From Calonectria ilicicola (taxonomy: Eukaryota > Ascomycota > Sordariomycetes > Hypocreales > Nectriaceae): DNA of 64,000 nucleotides. Below are positions 1-9,649 of the stretch, one piece after another. Location: assembly GCA_020809705.1 (NCBI GenBank), contig CP085829.1, positions 4,340,001 through 4,404,000 on the forward strand. Direction: 5' to 3'. The notes below the pieces were generated by a model that worked only from the letters and a program-made list of their open reading frames with translations, ran no database searches and was not told the DNA's origin. Numbering within the stretch: the stretch's first letter is position 1; every line of letters begins with the position of its first letter. Position numbers and translations under genes: made by a program.

Positions 1-458
1 ATCTGGATTGCAATCTCTTGCATGACGGTGGCGTTTCCGTCCCAGATATCAGGATGATCAAAGGGGGGAACATAGACACCCTCAGGGTCAGACGGAAGCA
101 CAACCGCCTTTAGGTATTTGTCTGCGTCCATAACACTATGACCATGTTGAATGATCTTAGACACCCCTTCAGCATATAGTCTTTCGATTAAGGCAGGGCT
201 GGCTGTGGTTGGAATCACAACGGAAGCATCGTAGCCTAGTGACTTGGCGGCAACAACACAAGCGATGCCAGCGTTTCCGCCAGAGGACGCATAAAAGTGC
301 GGTTGCTTTCCGATGGCTTCGTTCTCTCGAATGCGACTAAGGAGGTAGTTTCCGATTCCACGTGACTTGAAGGAACCGGATGGCTGTAGGTTGTCGAGCT
401 TTAAGAGAATTCTGCTTCTACGATTTAGATGTCTGCTGCTTATAGGCGGGGTGGGCAT
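1..458 (-). CDS. L-serine/L-threonine dehydratase, PLP-dependent (N-terminal part, runs off the window)
   Basis: This is an open frame on the minus strand that runs through the left edge of the window. The translation carries the PLP-lysine motif PSGSFKSRG and the phosphate-binding SSGGNAG loop of fold-type II PLP enzymes of the serine/threonine dehydratase family. These enzymes deaminate L-serine to pyruvate or L-threonine to 2-oxobutyrate. The substrate cannot be fixed from this part; the layout resembles catabolic serine dehydratases, which have no C-terminal ACT domain. The start at 458 is the first in-frame ATG, but its N-terminus is short. A GTAAGT donor lies at 612-617 on this strand directly after another ATG, so a 5' intron or a different first exon is possible. 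The neighbours on the right are glycine decarboxylase, H protein and serine hydroxymethyltransferase, which fits a role in serine breakdown. Confidence 0.85.
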   Translation of the reverse strand, partial: MPTPPISSRHLNRRSRILLKLDNLQPSGSFKSRGIGNYLLSRIRENEAIGKQPHFYASSGGNAGIACVVAAKSLGYDASVVIPTTASPALIERLYAEGVSKIIQHGHSVMDADKYLKAVVLPSDPEGVYVPPFDHPDIWDGNATVMQEIAIQ

Positions 459-1240
459 ATAGGGGATTGTGAAAGAGATGGAATGAAAGAAATGAAGACA
501 AACGAAGCAAGAGAATGATTGATGATGATGATGATTGATATATTTGATAACGAAATGAAGAACAGAACAGAAATCAAAACAATGATTCATAACACGGAGC
601 CCGGCGAAACAACTTACCATCCTGCGAGTTTTGAAAGATGAGGAGATTCAATCAAAGGGGTTGTGGCCCAAGGTTGACGGCGGTTGCGAGTCATTCTGAG
701 AGTTTAGAATGGAGTCAAGGGAGGAAATGGTGTAATTTTGGCTTGGAGATACGGATTTTTTCTCTTGAAGAATTGTTGAGGAGCACAGAGAAGAGCAGAG
801 GAGTTGAGGGCTTGCTTGGGAGAATACGACATCTTGTGGAAACGGTTCAGGACAATAAATAAGTCAACATCAACGGCGATCTTGGCGATCAAGTGATCGG
901 GGTTGCACGGCGAGACTCGGAAACTCGATAATGTCTCGGGGTCTATCTCACTACATGGCGTCCAGATGGTGTTGGTGAAGCATGCTGTCCTCGTGACGAT
1001 GCAGAACTAATGCATCGCAGGTTACAGACGGCCACCTTGATGGAAGTAGAGGCTGCGGACAGCAAGGTATATGTGAACTCTGTCGAGCTGGGCAACGGGG
1101 CAAAATGGGCATAAAAGGCAAGTATAGCAACCCTATGTAACTCGGGTGGGTACACCATTATGTCATGGAATGGCTTACCAGGGCCTTGGCGTGTATAGTT
1201 TATGACTGGTCTGGTTGGTGGCTCCGATCGGCCAACTGGC

Positions 1241-1260
1241 CGGTGCAATGCGGTGCAATG
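1241..1260. repeat. Perfect 10-bp tandem duplication upstream of GCV2
   Basis: CGGTGCAATG occurs twice head to tail with no spacer. It lies about 640 bp upstream of the GCV2 start codon and 40 bp before the paired TTTTACGTG motifs. It is seen directly in the sequence; any function is unknown. Confidence 0.7.
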
Positions 1261-1298
1261 CAGTACACTTTGGACTTTGAACTTTTGGGCTGGGGCGC

Positions 1299-1317
1299 TT
1301 TTACGTGGTTTTACGTG
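1299..1317 (+). promoter_or_regulatory. Paired TTTTACGTG motifs, candidate bZIP/bHLH site upstream of GCV2
   Basis: TTTTACGTG occurs at 1299-1307 and again at 1309-1317, exactly 10 bp (one helical turn) apart. The TACGTG core resembles half-sites used by fungal bZIP or bHLH factors. It is about 590 bp upstream of the GCV2 start codon. The repetition is observed; its regulatory role is inference. Confidence 0.35.
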
Positions 1318-1741
1318 ATGGCCGGGGACTGGGCCTCGGAGCGTCCACCCGGGTTGGCGGGCGCTAGTCAGCAGCTATCGCTTATCGCTGCGGGTGGATG
1401 GGCCGAGAACCACGAGCGCCTCAGGGACTCGAAGGCCGAGAGCGCGGCTCAAGCTTCACCAAAAAACCGGTGTCGGCTGCTGAGGACCGCGCCCGGTGCA
1501 TACTTCAAAAGTTGCTGGTGTTGCATGTTGCATCCAATCTTTTCTCTTGCTTCTCATGCTCTGAGGGTGTTGTGGCTTCCAACCGTCAATCCAACCAAAA
1601 CCACCCACACCTGACTCGAGGCTTACACGCCCGCCACTGCCACTTCACCGGCCGCTTGCTGATCGTTTCTTCAGCCGCCTTCGCCGGTCAGGGGTCGTGG
1701 ATAATTGTCCCTTTACGAGTCAGCGTCTTTATTGAAACTCG

Positions 1742-1869
1742 GTATGTTTTCACGATGATTTTTTTTTTATATTAAAAGAGCGGTGTTGTTGTTGTCGTCG
1801 ACTTTGACTTCTTCGTCTTTCTTTTTCCTCTGTCACTTCGCTTGTCTCACCTTACTAACACCCTAATAG
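1742..1869 (+). other. Probable 5' UTR intron of GCV2
   Basis: A strong donor GTATGT begins at 1742. The segment contains a long T/C-rich tract, a branch-like ACTAAC near 1853, and an acceptor ending TAATAG at 1869. The GCV2 start codon follows 28 bp later. The 128-nt length is reasonable for a fungal leader intron. No transcript evidence is available. Confidence 0.55.
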
Positions 1870-1897
1870 CGACTGAGACAACCAGAGCACACACACA

Positions 1898-4800
1898 ATG
1901 CTAACGTCGTCTCGTCTCGCCCAACGGCTCTGCCGCCAACCCAGGCTCACGGCAACCGTCCTTCAGGCACCTCGCATCTCTGCCATTCGTCAGACGCGAT
2001 GCCTTTCCGTTCATGCGCCCCTGCGCGCGAGCGCCACCAAGTCGCTGGGTGCGCAGGCTCAGCGTATCAGCGAGCACGAAAGCTTCGCCCGCAGGCACAT
2101 CGGCAGCGAGCCCAGCGTCGTAGATGAGATGCTCAAGGCCCTGGACCCGCCCGCCGCTTCAATGGAAGAGTTCCTCCAGCAGACCATCCCTCCGCAGGTC
2201 CGGAGGAAGACCACGGGACTGGATCTCGTCGAGCAGTGGGAGGAGAGTGGCCCAGAGACGCCGGTTCCACCCGAGGGTCGCACCGAGCACTTCATCCAGA
2301 AGAAGATGCGCGATCTCGCCAGCCTCAACACCCAGTTCGAGTCCTTCATCGGCACTGGATACTACGGCACCCTGGTTCCCCAGGTCATCCAGCGCAACGT
2401 CCTTGAGAACCCCGCATGGTACACCAGCTACACCCCCTATCAGGCTGAGATCAGCCAGGGCCGTCTTGAGTCCCTGCTCAACTTCCAGACCGTCATCACA
2501 GAGCTGACTGGCCTTGATATCGCCAATGCCTCGGTTCTTGACGAGGCCACCGCTGCCGCTGAGGCCATGACCCTTGCTCTCGGCGCTGCTCCCTCCAAGA
2601 TCCAGGCCAAGGGTGCCAAGAAGACCTTCGTGGTCTCTGAGGATTGCCACCCGCAAACTCTGGCCGTTCTCGAGTCCCGAGCTGAGGGATTCGGCATCGA
2701 CATTGTTGTTGGTGATGTTCTCGCCGACGACTTCAAGCTGATCAAGGAGGCCGAGGGCAGCCTGATTGGTACCCTCGTCCAGTACCCCGATACCCACGGA
2801 GGTGTTCACAACTACCAGCGCCTCGCTGAGCTCGTCCACGCGCAAAAGGGTCTTGTGTGCGCCGCCACCGACCTCTTGGCTCTCACTGTTCTCAAGGCTC
2901 CCGGTCAGTGGGGTGCCGATGTTGCCTTCGGTAACTCCCAGCGATTCGGTGTTCCCCTGGGCTTTGGTGGTCCTCACGCCGCCTTCTTCGCCACCTCGGA
3001 CAAGTACAAGCGCAAGATCCCCGGACGTATTGTCGGTGTTTCCAAGGACCGTCTTGGAAAGCGAGCTCTCCGTCTTGCTCTGCAGACTCGTGAGCAGCAC
3101 ATTCGACGAGAGAAGGCCACCAGCAACATCTGCACTGCTCAGGCTCTGCTCGCCAACATGAGCGCCCTCTACGCCGTCTACCACGGTCCCAAGGGTCTTC
3201 AGACCATCGCTGAGGACATTGCTGCCAAGACTCGTCTTGTCCAGAACCTCATTCTTCAGGAGGGCCAGTTCAAGCTGTTCACCAAGGGTCTTGGTGAGGA
3301 CGGTGCTGTCCTGTTCGACACTGTCGCTCTCCAGGGATCTCCCGAGGCCGTCGCCGCCGCCCACGAGAAGGCTCGCGCTGAGGGTATCAACTTGCGCCAG
3401 ATCAGCGAGGACAAGGTTGGCTTCTCTCTGCACGAGGGTGTCTCTTCCGAGAGCTTGGCCAAGCTTCTCAAGTCCTTTGGTGTTTCCGAGGACAAGATCA
3501 AGGCCGCTGCTGATTCCAGCGCCAGCCCCATCCCAGAGAGCCTCCAGCGCAACACCCCCTTCCTCGAGCAGCCTGTTTTCAACCAGTACCACTCCGAGAC
3601 TGAGCTCCTCCGATACATCTACCATCTCCAGTCCAAGGATGTTTCGCTCGTCCACTCCATGATTCCTCTCGGCTCCTGCACCATGAAGCTCAACGCCACC
3701 ACTGAGATGCTCTCCGTGTCGGACCCCGGCATCAACAACATCCACCCCTTTGCACCCATTGAGCAAGCCTCCGGTTACAAGTCCCTGGTCACCTCTCTCG
3801 GCAAGAACCTGTCCACCATCACTGGTATGGACGAGATCAGCCTGCAGCCCAACTCTGGTGCTCAGGGTGAGTTTGCCGGTCTCCGTGTCATCAAGAAGTA
3901 CCTTGAGAGCCAGCCCGGTGGTGAGCGCCGAACCATCTGCTTGATTCCCGTCTCTGCCCACGGTACCAACCCCGCCAGTGCCGCCATGGCCGGTATGCAG
4001 GTCGTTCCCATCAAGTGCGATGCCAAGACTGGTAACCTGGATCTCGAGGATCTCAAGGCCAAGTGCGCCAAGCACGCTGATGAGCTCGCTGCCGTCATGG
4101 TCACCTACCCCAGCACATTCGGCGTCTTTGAGCCTGGTGTCAAGGAAGTTTGCGACATTGTCCACGCCCACGGCGGTCAGGTCTACATGGACGGTGCCAA
4201 CATGAACGCCCAGATCGGTCTCTGCAGCCCCGGAGACATTGGTGCCGACGTGTGCCATCTCAACCTTCACAAGACCTTCTGTATCCCCCACGGCGGTGGT
4301 GGTCCCGGTGTTGGTCCCATTGGTGTCAAGAGCCACTTGGCTCCTTACCTCCCTGGCCACCCCGTTACCGATCCCCAGCAGGGTGGTGTCGCTCGCCAGA
4401 GCACTGCTGTCGCTCCCATCAGCGCTGCTCCCTGGGGCAGTGCCTCCATCCTCCCCATCAGCCACACCTATATCCTCATGATGGGTGGTGCCGGCCTGAC
4501 CAAGCAGACTGGTGTTGCTCTTCTCAACGCCAACTACATCATGTCTCGTCTCCTGCCCCACTACAAGGTCGTCTACACCAACGAGAACGGCCGATGCGCC
4601 CACGAGTTCATTCTCGACGTGCGACCCTTCAAGGCCACCGCCGGCATCGAGGTTGCCGATGTCGCCAAGCGATTGGCCGACTATGGATTCCACTCACCTA
4701 CCATGAGTTTCCCCGTTTCCGGTACCCTCATGATTGAGCCCACCGAGTCCGAGTCCAAGGCTGAGCTCGACCGCTTCTGCGATGCCTTGATCCAGATCCG

Positions 4801-5053
4801 ACAGGAAATCGCCGACATTGAGTCTGGCAAGGTGCCCCGCGAAAACAACCTGCTCAAGAACGCCCCCCACCCCCAGCACGATCTGCTCGGCAGCGAGTGG
4901 GACCGACCTTACACACGTGAGGAGGCTGCATACCCGCTACCCTACTTGCGGGAGAGGAAGATGTGGCCCTCTGTCGCCCGAGTCAACGATGCCTACGGCG
5001 ACCAGAACCTTTTCTGCACTTGCCCTCCCGTCGAGGGAAGTGAGAACCTGTAA
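1898..5053 (+). CDS. GCV2: Glycine dehydrogenase (decarboxylating), P protein of the glycine cleavage system
   Basis: Intronless 1051-residue protein, the usual length for the dimer-forming eukaryotic P protein with fused halves. It decarboxylates glycine with PLP and passes the aminomethyl group to the lipoyl arm of the H protein in the mitochondrial matrix. The first ~45 residues are rich in Arg, Ser, Ala and Leu with no acidic residue, as in a mitochondrial presequence. The PLP-binding lysine lies in NLHKTFCIPHGGGGPG (Lys792). The start at 1898 is the first ATG after a CT-rich leader and gives the presequence. Codon use is strongly C-ending, suggesting high expression. The partner H-protein gene lies convergently 408 bp downstream, and mitochondrial serine hydroxymethyltransferase is the next gene after that. 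Confidence 0.97.
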   Translation: MLTSSRLAQRLCRQPRLTATVLQAPRISAIRQTRCLSVHAPLRASATKSLGAQAQRISEHESFARRHIGSEPSVVDEMLKALDPPAASMEEFLQQTIPPQVRRKTTGLDLVEQWEESGPETPVPPEGRTEHFIQKKMRDLASLNTQFESFIGTGYYGTLVPQVIQRNVLENPAWYTSYTPYQAEISQGRLESLLNFQTVITELTGLDIANASVLDEATAAAEAMTLALGAAPSKIQAKGAKKTFVVSEDCHPQTLAVLESRAEGFGIDIVVGDVLADDFKLIKEAEGSLIGTLVQYPDTHGGVHNYQRLAELVHAQKGLVCAATDLLALTVLKAPGQWGADVAFGNSQRFGVPLGFGGPHAAFFATSDKYKRKIPGRIVGVSKDRLGKRALRLALQTREQHIRREKATSNICTAQALLANMSALYAVYHGPKGLQTIAEDIAAKTRLVQNLILQEGQFKLFTKGLGEDGAVLFDTVALQGSPEAVAAAHEKARAEGINLRQISEDKVGFSLHEGVSSESLAKLLKSFGVSEDKIKAAADSSASPIPESLQRNTPFLEQPVFNQYHSETELLRYIYHLQSKDVSLVHSMIPLGSCTMKLNATTEMLSVSDPGINNIHPFAPIEQASGYKSLVTSLGKNLSTITGMDEISLQPNSGAQGEFAGLRVIKKYLESQPGGERRTICLIPVSAHGTNPASAAMAGMQVVPIKCDAKTGNLDLEDLKAKCAKHADELAAVMVTYPSTFGVFEPGVKEVCDIVHAHGGQVYMDGANMNAQIGLCSPGDIGADVCHLNLHKTFCIPHGGGGPGVGPIGVKSHLAPYLPGHPVTDPQQGGVARQSTAVAPISAAPWGSASILPISHTYILMMGGAGLTKQTGVALLNANYIMSRLLPHYKVVYTNENGRCAHEFILDVRPFKATAGIEVADVAKRLADYGFHSPTMSFPVSGTLMIEPTESESKAELDRFCDALIQIRQEIADIESGKVPRENNLLKNAPHPQHDLLGSEWDRPYTREEAAYPLPYLRERKMWPSVARVNDAYGDQNLFCTCPPVEGSENL

Positions 5054-5461
5054 AGATATGCGAAGATGAGATTTTTTTGGACGGGTGGGGGTGTAGAGGT
5101 GTTAATGAAACGAGGACGGAAAATGAGGGCTTCGGGTAGACGATTTCATGTCATGCATTCAACATTCATCATAAAGGCGCAATTTTAGAGATCATTTTAC
5201 ATTTTAGGTAGCCCAAAGAATATTACTACTTTTCGATTGTTAAAATTTGCGCTAGCCCGACAGCTGTGGTGAGCTTGAAACTTAATGAAGGAACAAGGTG
5301 CGTAGTGAGGGGCAATGCGGGGGAACACATTCTATACACACGAATTGACATTCAACCTCATAAAGTCAACAGGATCCAACTTGATTGATATTATTGTTTT
5401 TCTTTATTTTTTTTCTGGTTGACTTAATGACTACGCTTCTAATCTATGGTATTTGGCTTGA

Positions 5462-6099
5462 CTACTCAATAAGCTCGGTGTACTTCGCAGCGTCCAACAA
5501 TTTGTCGACCTCCTCCGTTGAGCTAAGCTCAACCTCGACCAGCCAGGAGTCGTAAGGCTCAGAGTTGACCTCTTCGGGGGATTCTACCAGTTCCGTGTTG
5601 ACAGCCGTGACTGTACCAGAGACTGGGGCATAGATCTCTGAGGCCGCCTTGACGGACTCAATCACGCCGACTTCCTTGCCAGCTTCAATTGCATCGCCTA
5701 CGCTGGGAAGCTCCAGGAAAACGATTTCGCCCAGAGTGGTCTGAGCGTGGTCGGTGACACCAAACTTGGCTTTATTCGAAAAGTTGTCAGTAAAAGATAT
5801 CCGCACGTCTCATGAGTTTGTCTTTACATACCCTTGTTTCCCTCAACTCTAACCCACTCGTGCTCCTCAGTGTACTTGAGCTCAGCAGGGACTTGAGACA
5901 GTCCTATCAGTGACGATTAGCATTAGCCGGGTCCCATGCAACCAGATAGCAAAGCCTTACGGTTCAGGGTGACGGAAAAGCATCGTCGTGGGACAGCGGA
6001 GAAAGCTGAGATGGGAGCAGCCTTCATGGGCACACGGAAAGCTGAAGGCTTGGCCTTGGAGAAGGCGGACAGAGCCTGTCGTGAAAATAGCGAGGCCAT
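5462..6099 (-). CDS. GCV3: Glycine cleavage system H protein (lipoyl carrier), three exons
   Basis: The H protein carries the aminomethyl group from the P to the T protein on a lipoyl-lysine. Exons on the minus strand are 6099-5961, 5903-5832 and 5769-5462, joined by introns with GTAAGG...ATAG and GTATGT...AAAG borders. The joined frame is 172 residues. Residues 1-47 form an Arg/Ser/Ala-rich mitochondrial presequence ending near RRCFSV. The mature part starts with KYTEEHEWVRVEG and holds the lipoylation motif GVIESVKAASEIYAPVSG with the modified lysine at about Lys111. The gene is convergent with GCV2 and is followed on the same strand by serine hydroxymethyltransferase. The T protein and lipoamide dehydrogenase genes are not in this window. 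Confidence 0.95.
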
Positions 6100-7202
6100 C
6101 TTGGGATAGGTGGGTGGTTTGGGCGGGATTGGATTATGGGAGGGGAGCTTCAGATTGAAAGGAAAGAAGCCGACTTGAAAAGGTGCGGAGGTGCTGGAGG
6201 GAGAGGGTAGCTCTGTTTACAATTCCGGCGATTACATATGGCTGGCGACCCGTGTGAGCTGAACTCAATGTCTCACTTCGGCAGAGAGCTCCATGAAGCA
6301 CCCAACCATGAGGAAGATCATCCCGCTACGAAGCTCCACTTCGGCGCTAATCATGCAATCCAGAGCCCTTCCTCCCGTGCCATTGCTTGTTCCGAATACT
6401 TAGCACAGCGAGGCCAAGCAGAAAGGTGGGCTACATTATCACATGACTGGGGTCACCACGTTGATTTCGAGAGTGACTTCGGATTGTCCCTGGTACAAGT
6501 AGCGTGTTACATAAAGTTGATGCCCCTCTGTCGGCTACTCTAGCCAATCATAGGCCGAGCCGCGCTGGCCTCCGGAGGCTTTGACCGATGAGAGCCCTCG
6601 CCGCGGTAGCACTAACGGGATCCACTTTGGGCACGGAAGTACTCGGTACTTGCTGGCCTCGGCCAGGTTAAGTAGCTGGTCGAGAAGGGAGAGCAAAGGC
6701 GGGGGGTGCCATGACGAACGATTGGAGTAGCAGTCCAGGCGCTTGGTCGACCCCGCGGCAGGGTCTTTCTCTCACCAGGTGCTCCGAGCTTCAAAGAGCT
6801 TCAGGAAGCCATTGGATGCGCAAAAGCTCCTTATCTTGAAACGAGTTCAGCTATCCTGGTTTATCTCTGGATTCAAGGTGTCTGGTGCGACTCAGATACT
6901 GGGGTCCGGTGTCGCTTGTCATACGATCGGAGCCAGCGACCGAGATCACGGAGGGTCCTCGGGAGCCATGACATAATTGCATCCCCTCCAATTGAATGAA
7001 CCGATCATGACAACGCAGGATCAACATGCAGCACGTTACGTACCTTTGTACAGGGCTGTCTCTATCTTGGTCAATTCCTGGAATCACGAAACGGCGAGAA
7101 GGAAGAATGGTCGTTGGGAATGGATTAATTGATTGATCAATTAGTAGCAAAAAAGAACATTTTTTATTCATCAAGTATTAGGTTTATCTATGTACTATTT
7201 AC
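6100..7202. other. Intergenic region between GCV3 and the SHMT gene
   Basis: About 1.1 kb. It contains the GCV3 promoter on the left and the 3' end of the hydroxymethyltransferase transcript on the right. An open frame at 6238-6543 (+) has no motif, and I do not regard it as a gene. An AT-rich stretch around 7125-7200 probably marks the transcript end of the hydroxymethyltransferase. Confidence 0.6.
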
Positions 7203-8907
7203 TCAAGACTGAAGCCATGGCTGGGGGAATTCGCCAACCCAGTCCGCAACCTCCTTGCGGAGGGCACCAATCTCTGGAACCTCAGCACCGTTGCCGAGGT
7301 GGTCGAGGAAGGCCTTGACAGTGGCGGGGTTCTTGACTCCCTTAGCCTTGGCCGCCTCCTTTGCCTGCTTATCAACAGCCAATGTAATCTGCACACCGCG
7401 GTCGACAATATCAGCGACGCGCTTGAAGTCCTCCGCACCGAATCCTCGTGTAGTCATGGCAGGTGTACCGAGACGGAGACCGCCAGGCTTCAAGGCCGAC
7501 TTGTCACCAGGCACGGTGTTCTTGTTGCTAGCCACACCGCATAGCTCCAGGACGCGCTCCACTCGGGCGCCGTCAATGCCCTTGGGCTTAAGGTCAACCA
7601 GCACCAGGTGGTTGTCAGTGCCGCCAGAGACCAGCTGGTAGCCGAGTCCGTCACCGAGGCGGTCGGCGAAGGCCTTAGCGTTGGTCAGGACGGTCTCCTG
7701 GTACTCCTTGAATTCAGGAGACTGGGCCTGGCGCAGAGCGACAGCGAGGGCAGTGATGGTGTGGTTGTGGGGACCACCCTGGTGGCCAGGGAAGACGGAG
7801 GCGTTGATGGGGTTCTCGAGGTCGTACAGGATCTTGTTGCCCTTCTTATCGGTGCTTCGGACACCCTTGCGGAAGAAGATCATGGCACCTCGGGGTCCAC
7901 GCAGCGACTTGTGGGTGGTGGTGGTGACAACGTCGGCAAACTCAAATGGCGAGGGGATAACGCCAGCGGCGACGAGACCGGAAATGTGAGCCATATCCGC
8001 CAGCAGGTATGAGCCAGCCTCGTCGGCGATCTCGCGCATGCGCTTGTACTCGATCAGGCGAGAGTAGGCAGAGGTACCGGCGATGATGATCTTAGGGCGG
8101 TACAGCAAGGCGTTCTCGCGGAGCTTCTCGTAGTCGATCAAGCCAGTCTCCTCGGAGAGTCGGTAGGGGAGAGTCTCAAAGTACTTTGAGATCATGGAGA
8201 TCTTCTTGTGGGGGAGCTGGTAACCGTGGGAGAGATGGCCTCCGTGGGGGAGGTCGAGACCCATGATGCGCTCATGGGTGTTGATGAGGGCCGAGTAGGC
8301 CTGCAGGTTAGCGGGCGAACCGGAGAGGGCTACGCATTAATTGTCAGTATTGGTGTACATGGGAAAACACCCGGCGGGTTAAACATGACTTACACTGAAC
8401 ATTGACACCCCACTGCTCGGGGTCAAGGCGGAAAGCCTCGAGAGCTCGCTTCTGGCAGAGTCGCTCGGCCTCGTCGATGTGCTCGTTTCCACCGTAGTAG
8501 CGGGCTCCTGGGTAACCCTCGGAGTACTTGTTCTGCATCACACTGCCCAGTGCATCAAGCACCGAGCGGGAGGTGAAGTTTTCTGAGGGAATCAGGTTGA
8601 TGAAGTGGTTCTGTCGTGTCTCTTCCTATTGCAAGTGTCAGCTAGATGCCAATGTATTGGAACCATTTGCAACGTACACGCTTCAAGATGGCGTGGATCT
8701 CGGGGTCTCCATTCTGGAGATCAGATCCCAGCAGCTATGTCCCAAGTTAGCATCCAATTGCACTTGGCGCAAAGACACGGATAAAAATCCCACCTTTGCG
8801 TGCGAAGCATACGAGCTGATGGCTCTCGCAGCAGGAACCTGTCCAGCAATGGAGAGCTTGCCCCGAAGGGACTGGCTGGTTTGCCGAAGAGCTCGCGAGG
8901 ACAACAT
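7203..8907 (-). CDS. SHM1: Serine hydroxymethyltransferase, mitochondrial form, four exons
   Basis: The enzyme interconverts serine plus tetrahydrofolate with glycine plus 5,10-methylene-tetrahydrofolate. Exons on the minus strand are 8907-8794, 8734-8678, 8625-8394 and 8329-7203. They join in phase to 509 residues, with GTGGGA...ATAG, GTACGT...ATAG and GTAAGT...GTAG introns. The first exon encodes an Arg/Ser/Ala-rich presequence of 38 residues, so the product is predicted to be mitochondrial. Diagnostic stretches are [20 protein letters not shown] and the PLP-lysine motif [15 protein letters not shown] (Lys275). An in-frame ATG at 8940 would add 11 residues; 8907 is preferred because it begins a typical presequence. 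Together with GCV2 and GCV3 it makes up most of the mitochondrial glycine-to-serine pathway. Confidence 0.95.
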
Positions 8908-9649
8908 GATGAAGAGACGACGACGAAAAGGCAAAATCACAACCAGACCGTGTCAAACACACTTCATCTGGGGAAGTCTGGGTCAATTGACCTAATAAGT
9001 CAACAGGAATGTCAGTCATGGACCCACTGGTACCGAAGGCTCGCAAGCCGCACTTCGGGTGGCCCTTCGGGTGCTGCTCCGAGGAGGCCAAGGAGTCATG
9101 AGCCGGAGCGATCATGAGTACGTAACGCGACCGGATCCACCGCAAGCTCAATTGACAAGTGCATGTCTCGGGACACACTACGCAACCTAGGCGCTCTCTA
9201 CCGAGTTATGCACTGCAGCTGGCGTAGCGCGCCCTTCTGCTACTCGAACCGCGTTAGAAGGCGGCGGCAAAACCCAAAATGCATTCGGTATAGGGTAGTG
9301 CCATCGATCTTGGGACATCGGCCTTGTCTCCAGCTCGCAATCCCTGTCTCTCCAGGTTGCTGCTCCACTCTGCTCTATCGCCACCTCCACTAACTTATCG
9401 CTCTTGGCCAAGTCTGAGCAGAAGGAGTTCACTCCGTTCCCCCACTTTCCTCTCCTCCACTCATCTTGCTGGCCGCCCCATCGAGATTCGGTTGATGCCG
9501 GTGCCGTGCCCTTGCTTCATCACAACCGCGTCGCTGCCGCGTCTTTACCCGCGACCCAGCATAAGGCCACCACAGCTCTCCGCGGCAAATCTGGCTCGTC
9601 ACCAGCTTGGCCGGGCCTGCCCTTGTGCTGCTGTCTGCGTCTCTACGCT
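8908..9649. promoter_or_regulatory. Divergent promoter between the SHMT gene and a Zn2Cys6 regulator
   Basis: About 740 bp separate the two start codons. CTTCGGGTG occurs twice, 12 bp apart, near 9053-9074. If the regulator starts at the upstream ATG (9404) the spacer is about 500 bp. Apart from this direct repeat I see no recognisable site. Confidence 0.5.

Larger units (their letters stand above)
459..1741. other. Intergenic region between the serine dehydratase and GCV2
   Basis: About 1.3 kb with no convincing gene. The short open frames here have no recognisable motif and overlap one another on both strands. The region must hold the divergent promoters of the dehydratase (leftward) and GCV2 (rightward). 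A GAT/ATG-rich microsatellite-like stretch lies near 515-545. Two tandem motifs, listed separately, lie at 1241-1260 and 1299-1317. Confidence 0.6.

Noticed and set aside
638..1775. Several overlapping open frames upstream of GCV2
   Set aside because: No motifs, both strands occupied at once, and the segment must hold two promoters and a leader intron.
2159..4693. 844-codon open frame antisense to GCV2
   Set aside because: It is the complement of a strongly codon-biased gene; the translation is a Gly/Ser/Val/Leu-rich shadow without any motif.
6238..6543. 101-codon plus-strand frame between GCV3 and SHMT
   Set aside because: No recognisable domain, no leader, overlaps the GCV3 promoter.
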